This document shows positions 18,538 to 26,745 of a stretch of 64,000 bases of DNA, piece by piece. Position 1 is the stretch's first letter; every line of letters starts with the position of its first letter. Both the position numbers and the translations under genes were made by a program. Location of the stretch: the NCBI GenBank assembly GCA_964511555.1, contig CAZEFR010000001.1:90308-154307 (forward strand), written 5' to 3'. The notes beneath the pieces are model-generated. The model was not told the DNA's origin. It did not search any database and saw nothing but the letters and a program-made list of their open reading frames with translations. The stretch is from CAIZGX01 sp964511555 (lineage in GTDB: Bacteria; Bacteroidota; Bacteroidia; Flavobacteriales_D; Sanyastnellaceae).

Positions 18538-19907
18538 TAGGGAACAAGCGTTTGCATTTGTATTTTGACGTTATCAGCAATCTTCTTTGCTATTTCAATG
18601 TACAAGTCATTGGCGAGGTCATTTCCATCGCGAAGGTTTCTTCTTGCGTTAAGCATTTCTCTCAGTGCATTGCGATCTCTAGTGTTGGTATTCACTACAT
18701 TCCCGTTAGCAGGGAGCAAATTGTTTGTATTTCCGCCATAAACCGCATAGATTACCTCGTCTTTTTTCTTTTCAGTAAAGATGTCGTTTTTAATCAAGGA
18801 AGCGGTTTCAATAGAAGTCATTTTGTATTGGATAGAAACGTTGGATTCTGAGAAGTTGTAATACTCATCGAATTGAGTTGGTTTGTATTCAGTGTCGTAA
18901 AATGTTTTTCCTTCAGAATTTACTTTCTTCACTTGATAGGATTCGAAGCCGTTTCGAGTCACTTTTCGAATTTGTCCATTTTGTACGGTGTGATTCAGGA
19001 CGGTTCCCGTTATCAGTGCTTTAGCTCCTGATATTTTGCCAATTTCAACAGCATTAGATTCAGAGAAAATTCCGCTCATCTGAATGCGTTGTTCAGCAAG
19101 AATATTATTAAGGTTTTCACGATCTATTACATGAAGAAATGGATCGTTAATCTGAGTCAGTGCATTTAAAATGTAGGCTGTTGCTTTCGTGTCGCTTCCC
19201 TGCATGTTGGTGCCGTTGCTAAAGGGAAGTAATGCAACGGTATACTTTCCCCTTTCAAGAGATTTCTTTTTGAGCTCTGCAGACTCTTTGTATCCTAATT
19301 TACGTTCTTCAACTTTTATAAAATTGTTGTAAGCTGCACGGTAATGTTTGGCCTCAAATTCAGTAACTGCCTTTTGATAAATGGGTTCGAGGTATGCGAT
19401 ATCTTTTAGTTCGCCTGCATTTTTGAAATTGGGGTCAAGTCTACCAATTTCATTGAAATTGATTTCAGCATCTGCGAATTTATTTTCTTCAAGTAACGAG
19501 GCTCCTTGTTCGTAGAGATCAGTCAAGTATGATTTTTTGACTTTTTCAAAGTCGCCATTGTAGAAATCGGGAATTTGAAGTTCTACGCCTACACCGGCAA
19601 TCTTCGCTTTGTATTCTCTTGCTGCAATGAAGGAATAAACTGCTTCTTTTTTGTTCCCAAAACTGCTTTTTTGACTAAAGTCACTGAGCATGTTACTCAA
19701 AACTGTTTGCCCAGTTTTTTTCATTCCAATTTGGGCGTCTATGTTGGCTCTTTTTTTCCAAAGCGCGGTGTAGTAATTCTCAGAGGCTTCTTTGGTCAAT
19801 CCAGCCGCCTCTTGTTTCTTAGCAAGTTTCGTAAAGTATTTGCTGTTGTGACAAGACTGAGCAGTCACTAGAAGAAGCGCGCTTAAGAGGAAAAGGACTG
19901 TTCTCAT
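18537..19907 (-). CDS. CsgG-like lipoprotein with N-terminal repeat region
   Basis: A 456-residue lipoprotein (lipobox ...LLLVTAQSC, Cys-19). The N-terminal half is helical with TPR-like pairs (ASENYYTALWKKR; LYEQGASLLEENKFADAEINF; AVTEFEAKHYRAAYNNF). The second half has the CsgG fold: TVALLPFSNGTNMQGSD, then FLHVIDRENLNNILAEQRIQ, then AVEIGKISGAKALITGTV, the usual core motifs, then a beta region and a helical C-terminus (LANDLYIEIAKKIADNVK). CsgG of Escherichia coli forms the nonameric curli export pore, but many CsgG-domain lipoproteins serve other periplasmic roles. No curli subunit or CsgE/CsgF gene is present here, so a curli role is unlikely. It lies between DUF4476 and LPP20 genes in one tight unit. 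Confidence 0.82.
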   Translation of the reverse strand: MRTVLFLLSALLLVTAQSCHNSKYFTKLAKKQEAAGLTKEASENYYTALWKKRANIDAQIGMKKTGQTVLSNMLSDFSQKSSFGNKKEAVYSFIAAREYKAKIAGVGVELQIPDFYNGDFEKVKKSYLTDLYEQGASLLEENKFADAEINFNEIGRLDPNFKNAGELKDIAYLEPIYQKAVTEFEAKHYRAAYNNFIKVEERKLGYKESAELKKKSLERGKYTVALLPFSNGTNMQGSDTKATAYILNALTQINDPFLHVIDRENLNNILAEQRIQMSGIFSESNAVEIGKISGAKALITGTVLNHTVQNGQIRKVTRNGFESYQVKKVNSEGKTFYDTEYKPTQFDEYYNFSESNVSIQYKMTSIETASLIKNDIFTEKKKDEVIYAVYGGNTNNLLPANGNVVNTNTRDRNALREMLNARRNLRDGNDLANDLYIEIAKKIADNVKIQMQTLVP

Positions 19908-19909
19908 AA

Positions 19910-21016
19910 TTATTTCGTTTCAATGTATTCATTTAGCTCTTCCGTACTCGAATCGAAGTTGAAGGCTTGACTTACATTGTAGTAATTGTTTTGGTCGAAG
20001 CAAAAATCGTAAGCATATTTTGCGAATTCTAGACGAGTTTCTTCGAATCCGAAAATTTGCATGATTTCAAGAATTTGGTCTGTTGTAAGGCAATTGGCTT
20101 TTGCGACTTGTCTTGCCGTTGACAGCCTGGTGTCGTCGAATCCCTTACTTTCTATGGTTTGTTTAGCTCTGCCAAAGCTTGCTGCATCCATTGATCGAGT
20201 GCAGTTTCCGTTTCCAGAAATGGTAGCATTCGAGGGCTGGGTTGAAGATGGTTCGCTTGGACGTGTTGAGTGAGCTGGGACGGTGGAATTGCTTGAGGAA
20301 GTTGATGTTGTAGTTCTGGTAGTTGTTGTGGTTGTTCCAGATGTTTGAACATCCATGTTTGGAACATTCATGTTAATACCCATGTTCATTCCGTCTACAT
20401 TAATATTCATTCCAACGTTTCCACCAGTAGTTGTGGAATTGGTTTCGCTGACATTTACATTCATTCCGAAGTTTACGCCGTCTACGTTAACATTCATTCC
20501 AACGTTCCCCACATTTGTGGGATTGGCGTTTGTGCCGGTTACTGTTGTAGTAGTTGTTGTATTTGAATTTCCGCTGTTCACGACTCCGGTGGAGTTCTGC
20601 GTTTGAGTTGTGCTCGCAGGCACATCGTCTGCAACGGCGAAATCTTTCACGTTATTGTTGGCAGGGGAGTTCGCTGTAGAATTAGCAGAAATAGGGTTTT
20701 CTGTAAAAAAACGAAGGACGTACTCACCTTTTTTATTTTTCTTCACTTGGTAGGTAACTTCCATTCCTGGATGAAGTGCAAAGTTGTTGTTGGAGAAATC
20801 GGCAAGTGATGCATCTTGAAAATCTACTCGTGCTTGGTAAAATTCTGATGTCAAACCTGTAAGCTTTATGTTTGCTTGAGGTGCGCTGTTCATGGCTTCG
20901 CCGTTTAAGTAAAGTGTGAATTTCTCTCCTGCTTCGGAATAAATTACGGCATTCATTTGAGCAAAAGCGTTTGAGAAAGAAAGGAGGGCTAGGGTTATTA
21001 AAGCTATTTTTTTCAT
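19910..21016 (-). CDS. Secreted DUF4476 protein with Asn/Met-rich repeats
   Basis: A 368-residue exported protein (signal MKKIALITLALLSFSNAFAQ). The N-terminal domain (about 20-115) is a beta-rich region that reads like those ahead of DUF4476. A low-complexity middle of about 150 residues follows, Asn/Thr/Ser-rich, with two copies of a motif like NVGMNVNVDGVNFGMNVNV. The C-terminal about 95 residues (SMDAASFGRAKQTIESKGF ... TTDQILEIMQIFGFEETRLEFAKYAYDFCFD) match the helical DUF4476 domain. Its function is unknown; family members are secreted proteins of Bacteroidota and Myxococcota. It is the first gene of the cluster, 2 bases upstream of the CsgG-like gene, and is divergent from the saccharopine-dehydrogenase-like gene. 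Confidence 0.8.
   Translation of the reverse strand: MKKIALITLALLSFSNAFAQMNAVIYSEAGEKFTLYLNGEAMNSAPQANIKLTGLTSEFYQARVDFQDASLADFSNNNFALHPGMEVTYQVKKNKKGEYVLRFFTENPISANSTANSPANNNVKDFAVADDVPASTTQTQNSTGVVNSGNSNTTTTTTVTGTNANPTNVGNVGMNVNVDGVNFGMNVNVSETNSTTTGGNVGMNINVDGMNMGINMNVPNMDVQTSGTTTTTTRTTTSTSSSNSTVPAHSTRPSEPSSTQPSNATISGNGNCTRSMDAASFGRAKQTIESKGFDDTRLSTARQVAKANCLTTDQILEIMQIFGFEETRLEFAKYAYDFCFDQNNYYNVSQAFNFDSSTEELNEYIETK
20363..20510. repeat. Two imperfect about 58-base copies within the DUF4476 gene
   Basis: Copies near 20363-20421 and 20451-20510 encode the NVGM-N-(V/I)-NVDG-containing segments of the DUF4476 protein. They look like an in-frame internal duplication, now diverged; the period is about 88 bases, close to but not exactly a multiple of three, with small indels in the Thr-rich linker. 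Confidence 0.6.
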
Positions 21017-21121
21017 CGTAATTAGGGTTGTCTTAATTGGTAAATTTAGTTATGAATCTATATGTAGAAAAGTTTATGCCAAAAAATAATGCCTTAAGAA
21101 AGGGAAGCTAGTTGGTTTGGT

Positions 21122-21129
21122 TAACTTTG
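21122..21129 (+). promoter_or_regulatory. Candidate -7 element close to a start codon
   Basis: TAACTTTG, a perfect TAnnTTTG match, lies 6 bases before the preferred ATG at 21136 of the saccharopine-dehydrogenase-like gene. No TTG is seen at the -33 distance. The spacing implies a leaderless or nearly leaderless transcript. Confidence 0.45.
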
Positions 21130-21135
21130 TTTGCG

Positions 21136-22446
21136 ATGGAAACGAAGAAAATAGTAATGTTTGGCGCAGGAAGAAGCGCACGTCATTTAGTTTCTTTTTT
21201 AGTGAAAGGAGCTATGGAAGGGAAGTGGAGTGTGGTGATAGCCGATACGAATGTGTCGCATTGGATTGAAGAATACGGGAGTCTTAGTGAAGTACATTTT
21301 ATTTCTGGGGATGCGACAAACGCCGAGTTTCGTCATGAGTTGATTGCTCATTCGAGTTTAGTTATTTCAATGCTTCCAGCATTTATGCATGCGGAAGTTG
21401 TGAAGGATTGTATCAATTTTCACGTGCATGTCTTCACTCCAAGTTATGTGAGTCCGGAGGTAAACGCCATGCATGAGCTAGCCCAACAGGAAGGTGTTTT
21501 GGTTTTGAATGAAATGGGTGTAGATCCTGGAATAGATCACATTTCGGCTATGGAAATCATTCATAGGTTAAAAAGTCAAGGGGCTGAAATTAAATCGTTT
21601 GAATCATATACAGGAGGGCTTGTTGCTCCTGCAAGTGATGATAATTTATGGGGATATAAAATTTCATGGAATCCAAGAAATATAATACTTGCGGGAAGTT
21701 CTGGACATGCAATGTATCGCGAGAACAACAAACTTCGAATGGTTCCTTATTATAAATTGTTTGACGAAGTAGAGACTGTTCTTGCGAGTGATGGTGTACG
21801 ATATGATGCTTACCCAAACAGAAATTCAGTGCATTACCTCGAGTTATATGGATTAGAGAATGTTCACAAACTTGTTCGCGGAACATTGCGTAAGCAAGGC
21901 TATTGTAGAGGTTGGTCCTTTTTAGTGAAGAACGGTTTCGTGAATGATGATACAAAAATTCCGGCAGGTGAATTTTCAACATGGGCAGAGCTATCTGAGT
22001 CGTTGCTCGGTTTGAATTTCAACATAAACAATGAGAATGAAGAGGTGGCAGAGATGTTGAAAGAAATCGGAATCTTTAGCAATGAGCCACTGAGCAATGA
22101 AGAGCATACTTGTGCGCAGCATCTTCAACAACTGCTTGAGAGAAAATGGATGTTGAAGGAAGGTGATTGCGATATGATTGTGATGGTGCATAAATTCGGT
22201 TATAAGCTGCATGGAAAGAATCATATGTTAACCTCTTCGATGGTTTTGGAGGGAGATGACGAATTGAGAACAGCGATGTCGAAAACAGTGGGTATGCCAA
22301 TCGCCTTTGCAGTTGATCGTTTATTCAATGGTGATTTTTCTTCACGTGGTGTTCAAATACCTGTGACCGCAGAGTTTTACGTGCCTCTATTGCAAGACCT
22401 TCACAACTACGGTATTTCATTCGTTGAAACCATTGAAGAAATATGA
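21136..22446 (+). CDS. Saccharopine dehydrogenase-like reductase
   Basis: A 436-residue NADP-type oxidoreductase of the saccharopine dehydrogenase family. The start at 21136 (METKKIVMFGAGRSARHLVSFLV) gives a Rossmann motif GAGRSA near the N-terminus, as in relatives; the in-frame ATG at 21112 would lie upstream of the -7 box. The domain NEMGVDPGIDHISAMEIIHRL (about residues 126-146) is a family signature, followed by ESYTGGLVAPASDDNLWGYKISWNPRNI. Relatives catalyse steps of lysine degradation or synthesis, or reduce spermidine and related conjugates (carboxynorspermidine). Which reaction is used here cannot be decided. It is the first gene of a plus-strand run and its stop overlaps the next gene by 4 bases. 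Confidence 0.85.
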   Translation: METKKIVMFGAGRSARHLVSFLVKGAMEGKWSVVIADTNVSHWIEEYGSLSEVHFISGDATNAEFRHELIAHSSLVISMLPAFMHAEVVKDCINFHVHVFTPSYVSPEVNAMHELAQQEGVLVLNEMGVDPGIDHISAMEIIHRLKSQGAEIKSFESYTGGLVAPASDDNLWGYKISWNPRNIILAGSSGHAMYRENNKLRMVPYYKLFDEVETVLASDGVRYDAYPNRNSVHYLELYGLENVHKLVRGTLRKQGYCRGWSFLVKNGFVNDDTKIPAGEFSTWAELSESLLGLNFNINNENEEVAEMLKEIGIFSNEPLSNEEHTCAQHLQQLLERKWMLKEGDCDMIVMVHKFGYKLHGKNHMLTSSMVLEGDDELRTAMSKTVGMPIAFAVDRLFNGDFSSRGVQIPVTAEFYVPLLQDLHNYGISFVETIEEI

Positions 22447-22991
22447 AAAAAATAATTCTGATACTGTTCATATTGCCGTTTTCTATAATGGCTCAAGAGT
22501 ATCGGAAGTGTCCTTCATTCAATGCCGATGAAAATTGGGAGACGGTTGAGTCGTTTGTAGAGAATAGAAAGAATGTTGAAGAACTTGTCGGGTGGCTTAT
22601 ATCAACACCGCCTACAGAGCAATTGATTGAACGTAGTGCAGCAAGTATTTTTGTTATGGAATGGGTGACGAAAAACCCTAATCTGTTTGTGAATGTCGAA
22701 GTTGGCCCTTACAACGATTATCTCATTACTGAAGATTTAATGTTAGCCTATTTATTCGGAAATGTCAATTATGTATTGAAGCATGAAGGAAAAGTAAAGC
22801 AGGAAACGCAACGAATCGCCGGATTAAAGGCATTACTATTCTTAATAGAGCACTCGGATTCTTATTCGAAAAACAAAATTTTTAAACCTCTTTTACGCGC
22901 AAACAGAAAAGGCGAGTTAAATGAGTTTGATAAAGAGATGTGGATGAACTATAAATCCCAAGCATTGTTGTACTTGGAGAAATTGAATTAG
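22443..22991 (+). CDS. Secreted helical protein, unknown
   Basis: A 182-residue product with a signal peptide (MKKIILILFILPFSIMAQEYRKC). The mature part is predicted mostly helical and shows no motif I recognise. It contains a single conserved-looking Cys just after the signal and a Lys/Glu-rich C-terminus. It overlaps the saccharopine-dehydrogenase-like gene by 4 bases (ATGA) and ends 2 bases before ispH, so it is probably cotranscribed with them. A real gene on grounds of signal peptide and coupling; function not inferable. Confidence 0.62.
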   Translation: MKKIILILFILPFSIMAQEYRKCPSFNADENWETVESFVENRKNVEELVGWLISTPPTEQLIERSAASIFVMEWVTKNPNLFVNVEVGPYNDYLITEDLMLAYLFGNVNYVLKHEGKVKQETQRIAGLKALLFLIEHSDSYSKNKIFKPLLRANRKGELNEFDKEMWMNYKSQALLYLEKLN

Positions 22992-22992
22992 A

Positions 22993-24201
22993 ATGAAGAA
23001 GTTCGAAGTACCAGAGCATTACAGATCTAACATTCTCGGAAGAATAAAAGAAATTCGTAAGGTCAATGATCCAAGAAAGAAGGATCACTCACCTTTTGTT
23101 TTTCATGTTGGAAAAACAGAGTTTGTGATACCAAGACATTTCGGATTTTGCTACGGTGTTGAGAATGCGATTGAAATTGCTTTTCGAACTGTTGCCGAAA
23201 ATCCTGGAAAGCGAATTTTTCTATTAGGTGAAATGATTCACAATCCGCAGGTCAATGAAGATTTAATTGCGGAAGGAATTCAGTTTTTAGTAGATAACCA
23301 GGGAAATCGTCTCGTTGATTTTTCAACTCTTAGTTCAGAGGATGTTGTTATTACTCCAGCCTTTGGAACTACTGTTGAAATAGCGGCGGAATTGGCAGAA
23401 TTGGGGGTTCACCTTGAGCGTTACAACACCACGTGTCCATTCGTAGAAAAGGTTTGGAAACGCTCGGCCGAGCTAGGAAACCGTGGATATACTTTGGTCG
23501 TTCATGGAAAATATTTGCATGAAGAGACGCGCGCTACGTTTTCGCATGCTGCGGAAACAGGACCTGTAGTGGTTGTTCGCAATGATACGGAAGCGGAGTT
23601 GCTGGCGAGATATATACGGAAAGAATTAAGCGACGAGCAATTTGAAGTCGATTTCGCGAATAAATATTCTCCTGGTTTTGTTGCGTCAAGAGATTTGCAA
23701 AAAATTGGTGTAGTGAATCAGACAACTATGTTAGCCAGTGAAACGCAGCAAATAGCAAATTATCTGAAGGACGTAGTTGTTCAAATGCATGGTGAAGAGG
23801 CAACAACAGATACCCGCGACACGCTTTGTTATGCGACGAACGACAATCAAAATGCAACAATTGGAGTACTGGAAAGCGGAGCGCAATTGGCAGTGGTGGT
23901 CGGTGGATTCAATTCTTCGAATACCATTCAGATTGCGACGATTTTGGGCGAAAAAATGCCAGTGTATTTCGTTCGTAATTCCAATGATTTTATGTCCTTG
24001 GAAAAGGCGATTGTTTTCAATAGTAAGGCATTGAAGGAAGAGGAAATTGCTCCTTCACTTCTTCAACAAGAAAATTTAAAAATCGTTGTTACGAGCGGGG
24101 CTTCTTGTCCGGATAAAATCGTTGATCATGTTATTCAGCGAATCCTGGAGCTGCGCGGAGAAACAGCATCGGTTGAGTCAGCTTTGGAAGGGCGCATATA
24201 A
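22993..24201 (+). CDS. ispH: 4-hydroxy-3-methylbut-2-enyl diphosphate reductase (long form)
   Basis: Last step of the MEP isoprenoid pathway: reduces HMBPP to IPP and DMAPP using a [4Fe-4S] cluster. Three cluster cysteines are present, in FGFCYGVENAIEIAF (about residue 54), YNTTCPFVEKVW (about 150) and TSGASCPDK (about 370). Also visible are the Glu/His segment GEMIHNPQVNEDL (about residues 80-92) and NQTTMLASET. At 402 residues it is about 90 longer than the Escherichia coli enzyme, like the cyanobacterial, plant and Bacteroidota forms. It supplies precursors used by the carotenoid operon downstream at 29-33 kb. It follows the 182-residue gene by 2 bases. Confidence 0.95.
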   Translation: MKKFEVPEHYRSNILGRIKEIRKVNDPRKKDHSPFVFHVGKTEFVIPRHFGFCYGVENAIEIAFRTVAENPGKRIFLLGEMIHNPQVNEDLIAEGIQFLVDNQGNRLVDFSTLSSEDVVITPAFGTTVEIAAELAELGVHLERYNTTCPFVEKVWKRSAELGNRGYTLVVHGKYLHEETRATFSHAAETGPVVVVRNDTEAELLARYIRKELSDEQFEVDFANKYSPGFVASRDLQKIGVVNQTTMLASETQQIANYLKDVVVQMHGEEATTDTRDTLCYATNDNQNATIGVLESGAQLAVVVGGFNSSNTIQIATILGEKMPVYFVRNSNDFMSLEKAIVFNSKALKEEEIAPSLLQQENLKIVVTSGASCPDKIVDHVIQRILELRGETASVESALEGRI

Positions 24202-24240
24202 AGTGAATAAATGTGCAATCGCAATCGCGATGTTCTGTTG

Positions 24241-24248
24241 TAAATTTG
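24241..24248 (+). promoter_or_regulatory. Candidate mutL -7 element close to the start codon
   Basis: TAAATTTG, a perfect TAnnTTTG match, lies 4 bases (gaag) before the mutL ATG, in the 51-base gap after ispH. No -33 TTG is present at the usual spacing. If used, the transcript would begin at or next to the ATG. Confidence 0.45.
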
Positions 24249-24252
24249 GAAG

Positions 24253-26034
24253 ATGAATAGTTCAGGTGTCATTCAGCTATTGTCTGATCAAGTTTCCAAT
24301 CAAATCGCTGCGGGAGAAGTTGTTCAACGACCATCCTCCGTTGTGAAGGAATTGGTAGAGAACGCAGTTGATGCAGAGGCTACTCAAATTCGTGTGGTAA
24401 TTAAAGATTCTGGGAAGACTCTTATTCAGGTGATTGATGACGGAAAGGGAATGAATGAAGTGGACGCTCAGCTTTGCTTTGAACGTCATGCTACTTCTAA
24501 AATTCGCAAGGCAGAAGATTTATTCAACATTACTACAAAAGGATTTCGAGGTGAAGCTTTGGCAAGTATCGCATCTGTTGCGCAGGTTGAATTGATTACC
24601 AAGCGTGAAGAAGATGAGTTGGGTGTTCGAATTGAAATAGATGGGGGAAAGTTAATTTCAAACGAGTCACTTGAAGCGACGAAGGGATCTGTTTTTTCCG
24701 TTCGAAATTTGTTTTTCAATATACCTGCGCGTAGATATTTTTTGAAGACGGACGCAATTGAGTTTCGTCACATCATTGATGAATTCGAGCGCGTAGCGTT
24801 GACGCATCCCGATGTACACTTCGTGCTGACGCACAACGGGAATGTTGTTTTTGATTTGCCGAAATCTAATTTGAAGCAGCGATTGGTTCATGTGTTTGGA
24901 AACAAATACAACGACCAGTTGATTCACTTGGACGAGGATACTGAGATTGTAAGAATTTCAGGATTTGTTGGAAGGCCGGAAATAGCAAAACGCACTCGAG
25001 GTGATCAATACTTTTTTGTGAATCAGCGATTTATTAAAAGTCCGTTCTTGAACCATGCCGTTCAGCAGGCTTACGAACAAATTCTTCCCTCCGGAAGTTT
25101 TCCATTTTATTTAATCTCATTGGAGGTTCCCCCTTCAACCATTGATATAAATATTCACCCGACGAAGACCGAGATTAAGTTTCAAGACGAAAGAAGCATT
25201 CACGCTCTGCTGCATGCAGCTGTGAGAAGAGGTTTGGGTAAGAATCAGGTAGCACCTTCGTTAGATTTCGAACAAGAAAATATCCCTTTGACGCAAGTAA
25301 GTCCGGGTTCTGTGCGTGTTCCGCAAGTAGACGTGAATCACGATTTTAACCCCTTTCAGAAGGCGGATTCTTGGCAACAGAAGTCGCGCAATTGGATGGA
25401 ACAATTTGCGCAAGCGGGATTTGGATTCGAAAAGGAAAGCGCGCCAGATCAAGAGCAAATAGAATTCGATTCGGAAGAGTGGGGAGGTGGAACACCTTTT
25501 CAGATTGGACGAGTTATTATTGGATGTGAGATAAATTCAGAGTTGAAGATGTTTCATCAAACGCGATTGCATTGGCAGGTTTTGTTTGAAGAGCATTCGA
25601 ATCAGAACAGTCATTCATTTGTTGCGCAGCAGCTTTTATTCCCCATTCCATTACATGTTCAACCAAAGGACATTTCGCTACTTCAGCTGCACGATGTTTT
25701 ATTGGCCTCGTTTGGGTTTGAATTGAATTTGGAAGAAGAACCTGAGATTATTGCGGCTCCTTCTAATTTAGATGAGCAAGGTGCTTTAAACTTTATTGAA
25801 TTAGTATTGGAAAGTTTAAGGTTGGGTGTTGAAGGTCCGGATTTGCGAATGAATTTGTTGAAGGATTATACGCGCAGACTGTCTGTAAAGAAAGGACAAA
25901 TGTTAACGGTTCCTGAGATGTTGGATTTACTGATTCGATGGAACGCATGTGAAAATAAAAATTTCGCTCCAGATGGAAAGGCCATTGCCTTGACTTTTGG
26001 AATCGATCATCTAGAAGATCAATTAGGAAAATAA
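24253..26034 (+). CDS. mutL: DNA mismatch repair protein MutL
   Basis: MutL couples MutS mismatch recognition to strand removal. The N-terminal GHKL ATPase is complete: IRVVIKDSGKTLIQVIDDGKGM (DDGKG), TSKIRKAEDLFNITTKGFRGEAL (GFRGEAL), and the Asn/Glu box KELVENAVDAEA. The second N-terminal domain is present with INIHPTKTEIKFQDE (about residues 298-312). The linker and C-terminal dimerisation domain follow. The C-terminal region expected to hold the DQHAxxERIxYE endonuclease motif reads MFHQTRLHWQVLFEE (about 432-446), so Asp and the first Glu are not conserved. Length 593 residues. It has its own -7 box and is followed 6 bases later by a rhomboid gene. Confidence 0.96.
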   Translation: MNSSGVIQLLSDQVSNQIAAGEVVQRPSSVVKELVENAVDAEATQIRVVIKDSGKTLIQVIDDGKGMNEVDAQLCFERHATSKIRKAEDLFNITTKGFRGEALASIASVAQVELITKREEDELGVRIEIDGGKLISNESLEATKGSVFSVRNLFFNIPARRYFLKTDAIEFRHIIDEFERVALTHPDVHFVLTHNGNVVFDLPKSNLKQRLVHVFGNKYNDQLIHLDEDTEIVRISGFVGRPEIAKRTRGDQYFFVNQRFIKSPFLNHAVQQAYEQILPSGSFPFYLISLEVPPSTIDINIHPTKTEIKFQDERSIHALLHAAVRRGLGKNQVAPSLDFEQENIPLTQVSPGSVRVPQVDVNHDFNPFQKADSWQQKSRNWMEQFAQAGFGFEKESAPDQEQIEFDSEEWGGGTPFQIGRVIIGCEINSELKMFHQTRLHWQVLFEEHSNQNSHSFVAQQLLFPIPLHVQPKDISLLQLHDVLLASFGFELNLEEEPEIIAAPSNLDEQGALNFIELVLESLRLGVEGPDLRMNLLKDYTRRLSVKKGQMLTVPEMLDLLIRWNACENKNFAPDGKAIALTFGIDHLEDQLGK

Positions 26035-26040
26035 AGTGCT

Positions 26041-26745
26041 ATGAGAATGAATCTAACACCGGCGGTAAAGAACATCATAATTATTAATGTTCTTATTTAC
26101 TTGGCTTGTTTTGTTGTTCCGGGATTGAACGACGCCTTAACAGGATATTATTTCGCCAGCCCGAATTTCAGACCTTGGCAAATTGTGACACACATGTTCA
26201 TGCATTCGCAGTATGACTTTACACATATATTTTTCAATATGTATGCCCTGTATTTGTTTGGAACGGCATTGGAAAATTATTGGGGCACAAAGCGTTTTGT
26301 GATTTATTACATGACGTGCGGAATTGGCGCCTTTTTCTTGCACATGGGAGTGAGTTATCTTGAAATTCAGAAGATGCTGCAATCCCTTTCAGACAAAGAG
26401 ATTTACCAAGTAATGATAGTTGGTTTAGAAGAGGGAAGGTCGTACAAAGTGCAAATGGTAGAATTGTATTCGGCCATAAATACAGGTGTTGTTGGGGCTT
26501 CGGGAGCCGTTTTCGGTGTTTTACTGGGATTTGGAATGTTATTTCCTAACACAGAATTAATGTTGTTGTTCCCGCCCATACCGCTAAAAGCGAAATATTT
26601 CGTTATGATTTATGGGGCCATTGAATTTTACCTAGCCATGCGTCAAACTGCCGGCGATAATGTCGCCCACTACGCTCATCTTGGAGGAATGATTTTCGGT
26701 TATCTTCTGTTGAAGTATTGGCAGAAAAACCCTAAGGCATGGTAG
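26041..26745 (+). CDS. Rhomboid-family intramembrane serine protease
   Basis: A 234-residue membrane protein with about six transmembrane helices. Family motifs are present: HIFFNMYALYLFG (about residues 62-74, with the oxyanion Asn), the catalytic Ser in GVVGASGAVFGVLLGFG (GASG, about residue 157), and the catalytic His in HYAHLGGMIFGYLL (about residue 212). The Ser-His dyad and Asn are thus all in place, so it should be active. The substrate is unknown. It follows mutL by 6 bases and overlaps the second rhomboid gene by 7. Confidence 0.93.
   Translation: MRMNLTPAVKNIIIINVLIYLACFVVPGLNDALTGYYFASPNFRPWQIVTHMFMHSQYDFTHIFFNMYALYLFGTALENYWGTKRFVIYYMTCGIGAFFLHMGVSYLEIQKMLQSLSDKEIYQVMIVGLEEGRSYKVQMVELYSAINTGVVGASGAVFGVLLGFGMLFPNTELMLLFPPIPLKAKYFVMIYGAIEFYLAMRQTAGDNVAHYAHLGGMIFGYLLLKYWQKNPKAW

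Noticed and set aside
18537..19907. Curli export system
   Set aside because: The CsgG-like gene stands without CsgA, CsgB, CsgE or CsgF, and has an added TPR-like part, so curli is not supported.
20345..20606. Plus-strand frames rich in Val, Ile and Phe across the DUF4476 gene
   Set aside because: They mirror the Asn/Met/Thr repeats of the real gene and have no signal or coupling.
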